Assembly (NCBI GenBank): GCA_020736575.1
Contig: JAGPYM010000030.1
Span: 1-64,000, forward strand
DNA length: 64,000 bases
Reading direction: 5' to 3'
Source of the DNA: Thelonectria olida
Lineage: Eukaryota; Ascomycota; Sordariomycetes; Hypocreales; Nectriaceae
This document shows, piece by piece, positions 33,517 to 43,853 of this stretch. The notes under the pieces were generated by a model, which was not told where the DNA came from, made no database searches, and saw only the letters and a list, made by a program, of their open reading frames with translations. The stretch's first letter is position 1, and the number at the start of each line of letters is the position of its first letter. Made by a program: the position numbers and the translations under genes.

Positions 33517-34617
33517 TTTGATCCTGATTGGGAACCTGACAGAGTAGTGTGAATGGAATCTCTGATTGAGACGCGACAACAGGACCGGCCTGGTCGATTG
33601 TCTCACCGTGGCGGATGGCTTCGATATATGCTTGCGAAAACAGGGGAGGCAACAAATTTTTGAATTGATTAATCAGTCTGCAGCTTGCATGATTAGTGAC
33701 GAAGAAAGGCCTTGACATCATCATCGGTCGCACCGGCCGGAATTACACGACTTAAAATGAGATAGCGGGGTCAGGAGGTGGATACTGGAATGTAGATCGT
33801 GCTTGTTTCGGAGAGGAAGCGGATATAGGGTGTGTTTGTACTTCCGAGTGTGAGGTAGTTTGAAGGATGGTCGATACATAGTTCGTTCTACCCAGCTGGG
33901 TAAGTCATATCTGTCTCGGTATACGTTGATGCAGGTCACTCTTTGTCCTCTATCTTAGTTGTTAAGTTGTGTGAAGGAGCTGGCAAATCGACTAGGTAAA
34001 TAGGTGTGATGCTGTGGAAGGCTGAGAGCCATGATGACGCATCTGGATTGTACGTTATCATGGATTGAAGCGAGACCCGCCATCTTCTGCATTTGAGATT
34101 CTTCAAATTGCTTCTCAATGATACCTTACGCTCTGAGGTCTCGTTTTGCATGCAGCAACTGAACCTTATATAGATGGCCAGCTCTCATCGAGGCATTTCT
34201 TTGAGGTGGTTACCCTGTAGCTAGAGGCTTGAAGAAGGCGTCTGCTCGCGATTCGCCGTGCCTCGCATAGTCTCAGAACTCGCGCGTCCAGATCTTGTAG
34301 CTTGGGGGTCCTCTCTGCAGATAGGTCCCGATAATTACAAACATGGGGCAGCCGATCGGGCAGTTTATCTGATCTACCTAAGGTAGCTCTAAGATCTAGA
34401 CATCCGCTGGTACGTACCTGTGAATAGCGCACGTGCCACTCTGCCTGTCGTCAAGTTGTGCGAATCCGCATTTCACTCCTTTTTCTCCTCTTTACGAATC
34501 CGATAACCGACGCCGAATCCGACGTAAACAACACAACGAGAGATACTCGAGTTGAACAACACTCGAATCAACCCACTCAGCCGTCTTCATCATACCGATT
34601 GGTCTCAGAGAAGGAAG
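33517..34617. other. Divergent promoter region of pump and regulator
   Basis: 1.1 kb between two head-to-head genes and the probable site of shared control. I see no additional gene; small frames (33503-34432, minus) lack protein features. Confidence 0.45.
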
Positions 34618-36154
34618 ATGCCCCCCGGCTCTACCCGTCTCGGCCATAGAAAGTCTAGAAACGGTTGTCTTCGCTGCAAAGCACGCCATGTCAAGGTAAG
34701 ATCCAAGTGCTGAATGAATGCCCAATACAGCCTCTGACCCTGCTCGAAGTGCGATGAGAAGCGGCCATGTACAAACTGTGTCCGCTTCGACCTTCCTTGT
34801 AGTCTGTTGAATAACCCGAGCTCAACCAACACCTCTCCCGATGAAGCCGCGGCTGGAGATCCGTCAGCGTCACCACCTCTGTCTCGGGGCACGCGGAGAT
34901 CTCGAGAGCCGCCAGCTGGCAGAGCCCGACTTGCAACTTCTCCCCGGAAAGCTCAAAACGAAGCTATCGTTGCTCCTACTCCCCGTGTGTCAAGTCCGGC
35001 CCCAACTGCAGTGCCGTCGCCACAGACGGTCCATGTACCATCGCCTTTGAGCTTTGATGGCCATGAAGCCGACCATGAGCTGTCGCCGTTATGGATGCAA
35101 AGTCTTCGGCTCCTCCATCACTATAGCACCGAGGTGTATATATCACTATCCCGAGATCCAGCTGTTGCCGGCATATGGAAGACCGTCGTACCTGAGACGG
35201 CCTTCACTCACGTGAGTCCACCTCACGCATACGTCTGCCTCTGATATTCTAATCAGCATGTTCATATTTTTATAGAAATTCTTGATGCATGGTCTCCTTG
35301 CCGTCTCTGCTGTTCACTACGCCCACACACACCCAGAGCACAGGAAAGAATATGTCCTCGTCTCAAACCACTATCAAACGCTCGCTCTCCAATTTTTTGC
35401 CTCACATCTCGACGAGATCAGCAGGGATAGCTTCGAGCCATACTTCTTTCTCGCCACTTTCATCTTCCTGCTGACCATGTGGTCGATATCCCATCCGGAG
35501 GATGATGAAAAGCTGACCCCAAGTGCTGTCGCACAATCGTTTCAGCTCCTCCAAGGAATCAAGCTCATAATTACGTTCAAGCCAATGGAGGATTGGAGCC
35601 AAGATGGACCGCTGGCGCCTCTAATACACTCGTGGCAGCCTGCTCAAACAAGGCACTCAGGACCGTTTCAGGCACGAATGGACCAACTCTCTGTCCTAGC
35701 CAGAGCCCTGGCCCCGTCACTCGACGTCATCAACAACCAATCCTCCTGCCTGCTGGCCATTGAGTCACTTCGAAATACCCATAGTGCCAGCCACGACAGA
35801 AACGTTAACCTTGGGGCGCGTGAAATTTGGATTTGGCCCATCACGTTGACGCGACATTTCATTGACCTGATCAGTGAGAATCACCCGGTCGCCTTGATCA
35901 TTGTCGCGCACTACGCAGCTTTGGCGAGGCCGTTTGAGCACCCGAGCTGGGTCAACCAAGGGTGGACAACGAAAGTGTTGGCGGCCATCGAGGCCGCTCT
36001 GGATGAGGCGTCGCGGGAGTGGATTTCCTGGCCCATGAAGTCGATGCAAGAGTGTATACACGTTGATGAGATGAGTCAGATGAGCTCTCCAGTTGATGGC
36101 TCGTTTGACGTCCGGTCAGCAGGTCTCGTGTCAGAGTCTGGTGATCGAAGATAA
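34618..36154 (+). CDS. Zn2Cys6 transcription factor adjacent to DHA2 pump
   Basis: A 472-residue regulator; exons 34618-34695, 34750-35211 and 35276-36154. The zinc cluster begins at residue 17: CLRCKARHVK, then CDEKRPCTNCVRFDLPC, Cys at 17, 20, 27, 33, 36 and 43 (C-x2-C-x6-C-x5-C-x2-C-x6-C). An intron falls between Lys26 and Cys27, a position used widely in this family. A Pro/Ser linker (about 55-110) follows. The C-terminal region (LLHHYSTEVYISLSR, HGLLAVSAVHYA) is the fungal-specific TF-2 type domain. It is a natural candidate to control the divergent DHA2 pump. Confidence 0.88.
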
Positions 36155-37019
36155 AGGCAGCAGAAGGCGGTGCCTGTGCTATTCAAAAGACCTATTGAAA
36201 GAACTTCAGTCAGACCAGAGCCCGGAGTCCTAAATGCGCAAAACAACGAGGATAATCCACTCTCCAGCGCCAGTTGGATGGAAGCCCCCCCGGCTCAATA
36301 CAGTTGTGAGTCGGGTAAATAGGCGCCCACAGTTTGGTCTAGAATGCCTCGTGAACTTGAGGTAGGCACTTCATTCGGTGCTGCAACATTTCTACGCCGT
36401 GACGTTTCTTGAAAAATGGGCATGTGAAACAATTCATCCGTCTGACTTACTACAGAGAACATGTGTTCGGCTCGTCCGTCATCTTGCAGCTGCCGTTGCA
36501 CTTGTGTGAGATATTTCCCACACTTGTGAGAGCAATATATCGGATGGAATTTGAACGGGGCTGCAGTGGGCCTAATCTAACTGATTTGAAGGCAGCCAGC
36601 CCAAGCACACAGCTGTGCCTTGACGGAATAGGTTAGACGGCCGAGTGATCCTGGCGAACCACGTTTCGCAGGGCCATGAGAACACACAACTGTGTAGTAC
36701 CGATAATAGCTGGCATCCATCGTGCATTCTACGACACATTTGTGTGGTAGGGCGCCTGCTGCGCAAAGGAACCCGGGAAGCTTGCCGTCGCTAATCTACT
36801 ACGTAGTATGTACGTCGCCCGATGGTCTCCATGAGTGTGGGCAAACGAACATGCCATAGCAGTTCGCTGATGACCGTTCAGCGCAAGATAAAATGGTCCC
36901 CTCCCCAGCGCATTTGCCACCATCTATCTCTTGCCTCAGCCCATTTTCATCTAAGAGACTACCCTTTCGTTCGACCTTTGCCTTGTATCTCATTGACTGC
37001 ATCGGTTGCTCAGACAACC
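36155..37019. other. Intergenic region
   Basis: No supported gene. The start of the zinc-finger frame at 36822 has weak coding character, and the conserved protein begins later. Confidence 0.4.
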
Positions 37020-38252
37020 ATGGCTCGCTACATAATCCTGTCTTGTCGCGGGAAACGATGCCCTCACAGGTCGACACAACCAAGCCAAAACAGGTCGTCG
37101 ACCATACGCGTCTACCAGCTGTCGTATACGCCTCTCGACAACGAAATATCCCGCGTGCATACAGACCTCGCGTCAGTCGGCACTAAACGGCGCAGACCTG
37201 ACCAATCCCAAGGGTCTGTTCGTCGCCACGCTTGCCACATTTGCCGCACGCAAGGAAGCCCTCCTTACGTCACACTAGTTTCTTCCGACAGCGAGTGCGG
37301 TGAGAGTGACTCTGGCAATGATCTGGACAGTGACGATTCTTGGGAGACCGAGGACTCGTGGGAGACCGACGATCCTTGGGGGAGCGAAAGCCCCGAGGAG
37401 AACGAGGATCAAGAGTCTCGTCTTCTTGCAGAGCTCGCAATCAATGGTAATTGCGAGCCTCAGAGCCTGAGAGAAGGCTCGCTGCAGTTTTCCTACCCAA
37501 AGCTCAAAGCCTCGATGGACGCCGCACAATATGGCCCTCCCCCAAACCACCGCCAATTGTCGCTTCGCAAACGCTCCCGAACTTCGAATTGGGCATCACA
37601 CTCGCCATGCCACGAGGACGAAGCCTATCAAAGCGACTCCGAATCCGCCGACGTATCGAGCGAATCGGGGTGCTACCATTTCGGATGCCCATTCTACTTT
37701 TCCGATCCTGAAAAATATCACAAATGCCTGATGAATCATGACTTGCGGTCTGCTCGGGACACAAGAAGGCACGTCCAACTGTATCATATGAAGCCACTGT
37801 ACTGCCCCATGTGCTACGAAACTTTCACCATGGTACGGGATCGGGATATGCACATCTCAAAGAGGTCATGCAACATGTGCGACGAGAGGGAAGTCGACGG
37901 AATCAACGAGTACCAGAGAGCGAGGCTATCGAAGCGGGACATGCCATGCCTCAGCGAGACGGCTCGTTGGAAGCGCATTTGGGATACCATTTTCCCCAAT
38001 CGTGAAGCTCCCCGTTCTCCATATTTGACGGACAACTGTGGGCTGGCAGTGTCCAAGGCTCGGGACTATTGGAGACAGTATGGTGCCAGTTGTGTTTCAC
38101 AGTACTTGGGGAGTCTAGGTCTTCTTGGTCGTCGTCGGGAGGGCGACGGGAAAGCGGAAGTCGCCTTGGTCAAGTTGACCCTGAAGGATTTGTTGAGCCA
38201 AATAGCGGCGGAGCATCGGCCGGTCAAGGATAGTAATAGTCACACAGAATAG
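37020..38252 (+). CDS. CPFY-type C2H2-like zinc-finger protein, paralogue A
   Basis: A protein of 410 residues (start ATG 37020, good context CAACCATGG). It has an acidic, Trp-containing tandem stretch (DDSWETEDSWETDDPWGSE, near 100-120), then the family core GCPFYFSDPEKYHKC, RDTRRHVQLYHMKPLYCPMC, and a third Cys pair after HISKRSC. It ends with W-x2-IW-x3-FP and PYL boxes. This core is shared with the two neighbours at 38.7-43.8 kb and 46.3 kb. It is seen in many filamentous fungi as a lineage-expanded family of unknown function; DNA binding is inferred. The 3' end may be wrong: another frame at 38402-38491 encodes a coiled-coil tail (KFQVVNELQGELERMDAKI...), preceded by a TACACAG acceptor, which could be a last exon. 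Confidence 0.75.
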   Translation: MARYIILSCRGKRCPHRSTQPSQNRSSTIRVYQLSYTPLDNEISRVHTDLASVGTKRRRPDQSQGSVRRHACHICRTQGSPPYVTLVSSDSECGESDSGNDLDSDDSWETEDSWETDDPWGSESPEENEDQESRLLAELAINGNCEPQSLREGSLQFSYPKLKASMDAAQYGPPPNHRQLSLRKRSRTSNWASHSPCHEDEAYQSDSESADVSSESGCYHFGCPFYFSDPEKYHKCLMNHDLRSARDTRRHVQLYHMKPLYCPMCYETFTMVRDRDMHISKRSCNMCDEREVDGINEYQRARLSKRDMPCLSETARWKRIWDTIFPNREAPRSPYLTDNCGLAVSKARDYWRQYGASCVSQYLGSLGLLGRRREGDGKAEVALVKLTLKDLLSQIAAEHRPVKDSNSHTE

Positions 38253-38701
38253 GAAGTTGAAGCGAAAGCTGGAGTTGCAAGATGCTCTGGCCATGAGCGG
38301 GCATGGTCTCAGTTTCCAGATTCTAGTGGTATTTTGGCGCAGGACACATATCGATACCCGAGCTGCCAGCCAAAGGGATGAATTAGTAGGTAGTTACACA
38401 GAAGCGCAAGTTCCAGGTAGTCAACGAGTTACAGGGCGAGCTCGAAAGAATGGATGCCAAGATTCGTCAATTGATCCAGACGCAATCGTGATGTCTCTGG
38501 GGAGATCTAAATAAGGACAAAGCCCATGTAATGAACGTGATTGATGCCAAACCAAACAATTCCACGCCAAAGCTGATCGGTCCTTGTGCGAGTGTTAGTA
38601 ACAGAAGCATCGCGAGTGGCGCGATTCTGATAGAGCACTCACTGGGATGAAAGATAGCAAAGGATTGGATGATACAATGACAGCCGCCGTATTGCGGGAA
38701 A
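38253..38701. other. Possible 3' coding extension of paralogue A, then intergenic
   Basis: At 38402-38491 one frame encodes an amphipathic coiled coil and stops at TGA. It is probably a missed final exon of the upstream gene, but I could not fix the donor. The rest (38500-38701) separates it from the disrupted gene on the other strand. Confidence 0.35.
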
Positions 38702-39820
38702 TCAATTGTACGTACTTCCGCTTGGATTCTGTCCCTGGCTATTAGGCTGCACGGAGTAGGGCGGCGGCCAGCTCTGTGACTCGTGGGTGGGCATCTGCAA
38801 GTTGTGACCTTGAGGGAATTCGAAACCTCGGGTGTCGTCGAAGGGCATCTGTAGCTGTCCACTATTGGCTTGCAGGAGGTTGTTTTCTTCGCTACCGAAC
38901 ACCTGGGTCTCGAGAGTGGTTAGGTTGGCTTGAGAAGAACCGGAGAACTGGTTCGATGGCCCAGGGTCTTGCGTCGGCCATCCTGGTGAATCAGTTGGGA
39001 TGCCATCGAATTGGCTGTCGGGCAGAGGAACAAGCACCTGACCCTGCATACCGGCATTGCTGAAGAAGTAGTTTGCCACATCAGTCGGGATGCAGCCGAA
39101 TTGGTCGTCGGGATGAGGAACAGGCAGCTGGCTTGACGAACCGACACTCGCAGGCTGACCCTGCATACTGGCATTGGCGAAAGAGCAGTTCGCCATAGCA
39201 GTCGGGGGCAAGGAAGACTCAGAACCCAGGTTTTGACTAGAGGCCAAAAGCATATCGTTATGCATCTGCCGTCCGCTGAAACGGCTCAATTGCGTCGACG
39301 GGAATGCGGCAGTGGCAGCGGCCGAGGAAGAAGGGTCTCTATGCCTGTTGTCCCTAAGCCTATGGGCTTCAATCGGGGTTTCGAAGTCCGTAGCGTCTTC
39401 CAGTCCGGTTTCCCCTGGGGGTTGATAGAGTTGTCCGGCATGCCCCTCGATGCCGCCGTCCGCAAGGGTCACTCCAGGGGCTGAGGTTGGAGCAGCTCTT
39501 CCGCCAAAACCTCGGACGAGATCGACGACCCTGCGTCTGTTCTCCTCATCCAAGAAGTTCAAGCCAGGCTCAATACAGCTGGCGATATGGTTGGCAGCCT
39601 CCACAAAAGCGTCGCCGAGGTATGGTGACGGATCGTCAGTGGCATAGAGCTTACGCCATGTCCAACGCCACTTCTCAGTGTCGTCAAGTTTGCGACTGGT
39701 CATTTTCTTCTTATCATCTTTATCGTCCTTTGAGAATGTGCATGTCTGAAATGCGTCCCAGGATAGCTTCTCTGGTCCGGCTTCCTCGACTGCTGCGGCT
39801 GGCCTGCAGCCTTGACGGAT

Positions 39821-39828
39821 GTGATCGT
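39821..39828. repeat. Left copy of 8-bp target-site duplication (GTGATCGT)
   Basis: Identical to 42891-42898 on the other side of the element. Eight bp is the standard hAT duplication length. Confidence 0.9.
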
Positions 39829-39840
39829 CATACCTGGGCG

Positions 39841-39945
39841 TTTGAGTTAACTCATGAGTTTCGACCCTTTTAACTCACTCATATGAGTTACGGCCTAGCC
39901 ATAACTCACTCATGAGTTTAACTCAGACTCATGAGTCAACTCACC
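39841..39945. repeat. Left subterminal ACTCATGAGT cluster of the hAT element
   Basis: Repeated palindromic or near-palindromic CTCATGAGTT and CTCATATGAGTT motifs. Similar copies recur at 42770-42875 near the other end. Their density and position indicate transposase-binding repeats rather than gene promoter elements. Confidence 0.7.
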
Positions 39946-40031
39946 TATAATGATCATGTGACATCGCCAGCTTCCCAAATAGGAAGTTGGTGATAAGAAT
40001 CTATGGTATTGAAGTGCAGAAAATCGCCGCG

Positions 40032-42304
40032 CTATTCAATATCACTAATTTCTATATCAATATCATCATTAGCAATGTCCGGATCACATACTAGCCCCAG
40101 CCCACCGTGCCGAGTCCCGACAATATGCCCATTCCGCATCCAGTTGCCGAGACACTCAACTTCCTGCAGCCGCTCGCACGTCATCGACAGCCGGTCCCAT
40201 GATGCGGTCCTACGAGCGCCTGAGAAGGTCCTTTCTGGCTCTGCCGACTGAGGGCTTATCGAGAGTATATCGATGGCCATACGGCTAAGGCGTGGAAACT
40301 GCCGTCGTTGTTCAATGCGACACCACCACTCCAGAGGTTTGCAATCGATCTTGACAGCCGGAGAATTAATAAATGCGTCTAGGTTATCGCCATCGGTTGA
40401 AAGAGCCGTCTCGACCTCCATCTCCTGTAGCAATAGCTGTAGCTGCGAAGGCGGCTTCCCCGGCGCAGCTGGCATATCCTCCGGAGTAGTTTCTATGTCT
40501 CCATCGATATTGGTATTGTATTCCTCCTCCCATATTTGCCGGGCTCCCACAATCGCTGGATTAATCCACGCACTCTTCCAGTTCTTATCCAAGTATGCTT
40601 TTCGACAGCGTGGATCGAGAAGAAGAGCGGCGACGTAAACGGGAGCCTCATCAGACATAGAGTAGTATTTATCGAGTACAAACCATCCCATCTCGATAGA
40701 ATGGAGCATACGGCTATCATGGAACTCCGGGGTCGAGTAGTGTATCTAACAAATTAGTTAAAGGCTGTCTCTTTAACGGAGATAGACCTTACCTTCGCTT
40801 TCTCAAAGTGGCTGAGAAGACCATCCATCAGCCGCAGCGTACTGCAGAGGCTCGCTTTATCGCCTTCTGTTATCAAAGTTGCCTCGGTAAAGGGCTGGAG
40901 GAAAGTATGCGTTTTCGACAGTATATCCCAGTCGGCGCCTGATAGAAGATGAGCACAGCCGATGTCCTTGTCATGGTCTACCATAAACTGGACGATCTGT
41001 GCCTTCTTATCGAGGGCGACACTGATAACTTTATACCATGAGGACCACCGTGTTGCGTTATCGATCCCGAGACTGCGACCCACAGCTTCGCGCCAGTTAT
41101 CACTATGGATTGGAGAGCTTCCAATCCAGACTGCGAGATGGTGGAGCTTCTGGAGAGCATTAATGCCTTCCCATCCGCTAAATTCTAATTGCTGAGTAGT
41201 CCTCTCTCTCGTCGGAGGTCTCTGCTGTCTCCCCTGGTTCTCCTCTGATGTGTGATCCACCGTGGTATCGGGTCCTGAAAGCGTATTCTCATTCAGAGCA
41301 GTAGAGAAGGTTTCGATAGACTGCGCACCAGCGGCGTTGCCGGCGGCATTAAGGGCAGCGCGTAAAGCTTCTTTCGAGCGCGCGAGAAGGAAAGCTTGAA
41401 GGGAAAGGTTAATAATATGGCCGAAACAGCGGACACGGCGGCGGACAGGATCGAAGATTATCTAGACGAAACTCAGCTGGCACAGCCATAGAAATTTATC
41501 TTTACTTACTCCTCGCCCGTGAAGTAGCTTCTTTGATAAAGCTTCTAGGCAGGTATTGTTCGAGGATGCGTTATCCCCAGTATGATAACCCACGCGTCGA
41601 ATTTCGAATCGCCCCAAGACATCAGCGATCAGGCCGGCCTGGGACTCGCCAGAGTGGTCTTTTCGACACTCTAGCAGACCTAGAAGCGCCTTTCGAAGTT
41701 TATAGCCCTTATCGACCCACTGTCCGCATACTGCAAGCATACCATGTCGGTGTGGTGATGTCCAGAGATCAGATGAGAGGTGAATCATCGAAATGGCAGA
41801 TTGAAGGGACTCGGCCAACTGAGCAGCGTAGAACTCATAGCTAGCTGAGATGTAGCGCATCACTGTACGTCGGGAGGTAATCAGACTATCCTCGATGGCA
41901 GGATTACATGCTAGTGCTAGGTCCTTTATCTCATCCCACTCAACCATCGAAAAGGCCACTCTGCGACGTGTGAGAAGGCTGATAAGAGCTTCGATGTAAG
42001 CCTGTCGATTGAAGGCATTCCGTAATGCCGCTTCGGATGGCGTAGTCGATGATGTGATATATACGTCGAGCGATTGCTGAGATTGATTCTGCCGGCTAGA
42101 GAGCCCGATCAGATATGGATGATTATTCCTTATGTGGCGCCGCGCATTGCCCTTATAGCCATCCTTCCATGGCTTCGCCGTACAGTATAAGCAGACATAT
42201 AAAGTGCGAGGCTTCGCCTTCTCTCTGGTGAAAAATCTCTCAATATCGATGAAGTCGGGGGCGGAAGAGGGTGTCCTCGGTACAGACGAAGTTTCGGATG
42301 CCAT
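40032..42304 (-). CDS. hAT-family transposase
   Basis: A 725-residue transposase; minus-strand exons 42304-41510, 41461-40793 and 40745-40032. The introns (41462-41509 and 40746-40792) use GTAAGT...TCTAG and GTAAGG...TTAG. An N-terminal BED-like zinc finger is at about residues 30-65: C-x2-C in YVCLYCTAKPWKDG, with H-x4-H in RRHIRNNHP. The catalytic core has LSSDLWTSP (first Asp) and HTGDNASSNNT (second Asp). RCFGHIINLSLQA follows after the first intron. The C-terminal hATC dimerisation region reads LSRMAIDILSISPQSAEPERTFSGARR. There are no internal stops or frameshifts. It excises and reinserts hAT DNA by cut-and-paste in the nucleus. Confidence 0.92.
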
Positions 42305-42769
42305 GGCGATGGCTTGATGGTATAGATAATGGATCGAGGCGATGAAGAGTCTGCCGATAAATCGTACTAGAAACTGCAGTAGCTACTCGGAAGACTTTTT
42401 TTACCTTAAGATTCTTGTCAATTTCTGATGGATCTGGATCATAGGGATAGAAGCTCTTGATTCTCTATCTAATGAGTGGAAACAGGTCGGTTTCTTATAC
42501 ATAAGATGAATTGGTCCTCCGGGGCCGTTGTGTTTAAGAACTTGCTTTTTGGGAGACATAGGTGATACCAACCACTGACGGGAAGTCCGGACTTCCGGGC
42601 TGCCGGTCTGAACTGCCTGTCTGAACTGCTGGAAGACCTTCCTTCCGGTTTGATCAAATGTATGACCCTTTGGTCTGTTGGATGTGATAATTCTGAATAT
42701 AGAGGGGTTGCGATAGATTAGATTAGATTATAGAGCGGGCTAATCAGACGCCAGGAACGCCGTTGTGAG

Positions 42770-42890
42770 TTTATGAGTTAACTCATGAGTTAGCAGCGAT
42801 AACTCAGACTCAACTCATATGAGTTTTATGAGTTAGAGTTATGAGTTAACTCATGAGTTAGGTTTGAGTTAACTAAAATGCCCAGGTATG
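42770..42890. repeat. Right terminal and subterminal repeats of the hAT element
   Basis: Holds the right TIR (42865-42890) preceded by copies of ATGAGTTAACTCATGAGTTA, matching the left end in inverted orientation. The most extended palindrome is GAGTTAACTCATGAGTTA at about 42772-42789. Confidence 0.75.
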
Positions 42891-42898
42891 GTGATCGT
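42891..42898. repeat. Right copy of 8-bp target-site duplication (GTGATCGT)
   Basis: Exact match to 39821-39828; defines the insertion boundary together with the right TIR. Confidence 0.9.
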
Positions 42899-43853
42899 CG
42901 AACAATGACTGCGCATCATCATCTTTCTTCTTTTCAACCCACTCTTCATGGCAGTTCTCGCATCGGAACCTCGAATGCGTATGAATTCGTTTCATGTGCT
43001 GTACAACGTATGAATATGAGCTCAGTTGGTAATTGAGGCAATGTTGATGGGCGAGAGGGTATCGCCTATAGAGAGGACAGGCAAACAATCGCTCGTAGAC
43101 CTTTTTGTGTTTGCCAGGCCTGATGGTCTTGTCGTTAATCGGTGGCCTGCCACTTACGTCGTCTTCATCGTCGCCATTTGGGCCGAACGGATCCTTTTCG
43201 TTGCGCTCTTGTCTTTGTTTCTTGGCCTTGGTTCCCTCGTCCTCGCCTCCGCCCTTTGTGGCAGGTCGTTTTTGGTTGTGTGGGGACGTAGTGGACGTCC
43301 CGTAACTCTGAAAGAGAGGATTCGGTGAGGGACCATATTGCTGTCGGGCTACATCTCCCCAAGGCGTCGCATTAGTACCGCCATGACCCAGATATGGGTT
43401 AGGCACGGTCCATGTGTCGTCGCGATGTCTTTTCTCCTTGTTCGTTGCTATCTTCGGAACATGTAAGAGATCTCCTGAATAGTAGAAGACGTTAGTAAAA
43501 CGTGCAGCAGTCGAGTTTGTAAGTCATCTATATCTCAAGTACACCTCACCATTATTTTGAGCTTCGCGCAGATCTCCCAGTGTGAATGAGACTTGAGGAC
43601 AGAGGCCGTCGGAAATAACGGGTGTGTTCGTGAGCTCCTGTTTCTCGAAGGAAGTTCCCACTGAAGAAGCGCCTGGGTTCCCAGGCAAGCTCTGGAAAAG
43701 GTTGGTCCGCTTTGGATCGGACGAAACATATTGAGTCGAGTTACGATCTTCGGTCGCTCTTTGGATGATTGGTTGGTATTGAGCACTTGAAGACTGAGCC
43801 GTCCCCGAAGGAGAGTCATGGGGCAAACTCGCAGTCATGGCTGGAGAGGTCAA

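Larger units (their letters stand above)
39829..42890 (-). mobile_element. Intact hAT transposon, 3062 bp
   Basis: Flanked by perfect 8-bp duplications. The 26-bp terminal inverted repeats (39829-39854 and 42865-42890) begin CATACCTGGGC on both sides and differ at only two positions. Both ends also carry several ACTCATGAGT / ATGAGTTAACTCAT copies, likely transposase-binding subterminal sites. The single transposase gene is open through all three exons. The element inserted into the coding sequence of paralogue B. Structure is read directly; recent mobility is inferred from intact TIRs, duplications and frame. Confidence 0.92.
38702..43853 (-). pseudogene. CPFY-type zinc-finger gene (paralogue B) split by a hAT element
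   Basis: Minus-strand pieces are exon 1 (43853-43550), the 5' part of exon 2 (43474-42891) and its 3' part (39820-38702); the hAT insertion occupies 39829-42890. One intron (43475-43549) uses GTGAGG...ATTCAG. Counting only one copy of the 8-bp duplication, the three pieces total 2007 nt, an uninterrupted frame of 668 residues. The join falls at residue 296, where LFDDH continues as IRQGCRPAAAVEEAG. The zinc-finger core (FACPLYRRYPLAHQHC, MKRIHTHSRFRCENC) is 5' of the break. The W-x-W-x-KLYATDD-PSPYL box and a Gln/Ser-rich tail with PMQ-type repeats are 3' of it. With the insert, the 5' half would stop five codons later. A downstream ATG at 39703 (333 residues) could make a partial product. 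Confidence 0.8.

Noticed and set aside
39841..39945. AP-1/bZIP promoter elements (TGAGTCA-like)
   Set aside because: Occur at both ends of the hAT element in inverted form, so transposase-binding repeats explain them better.
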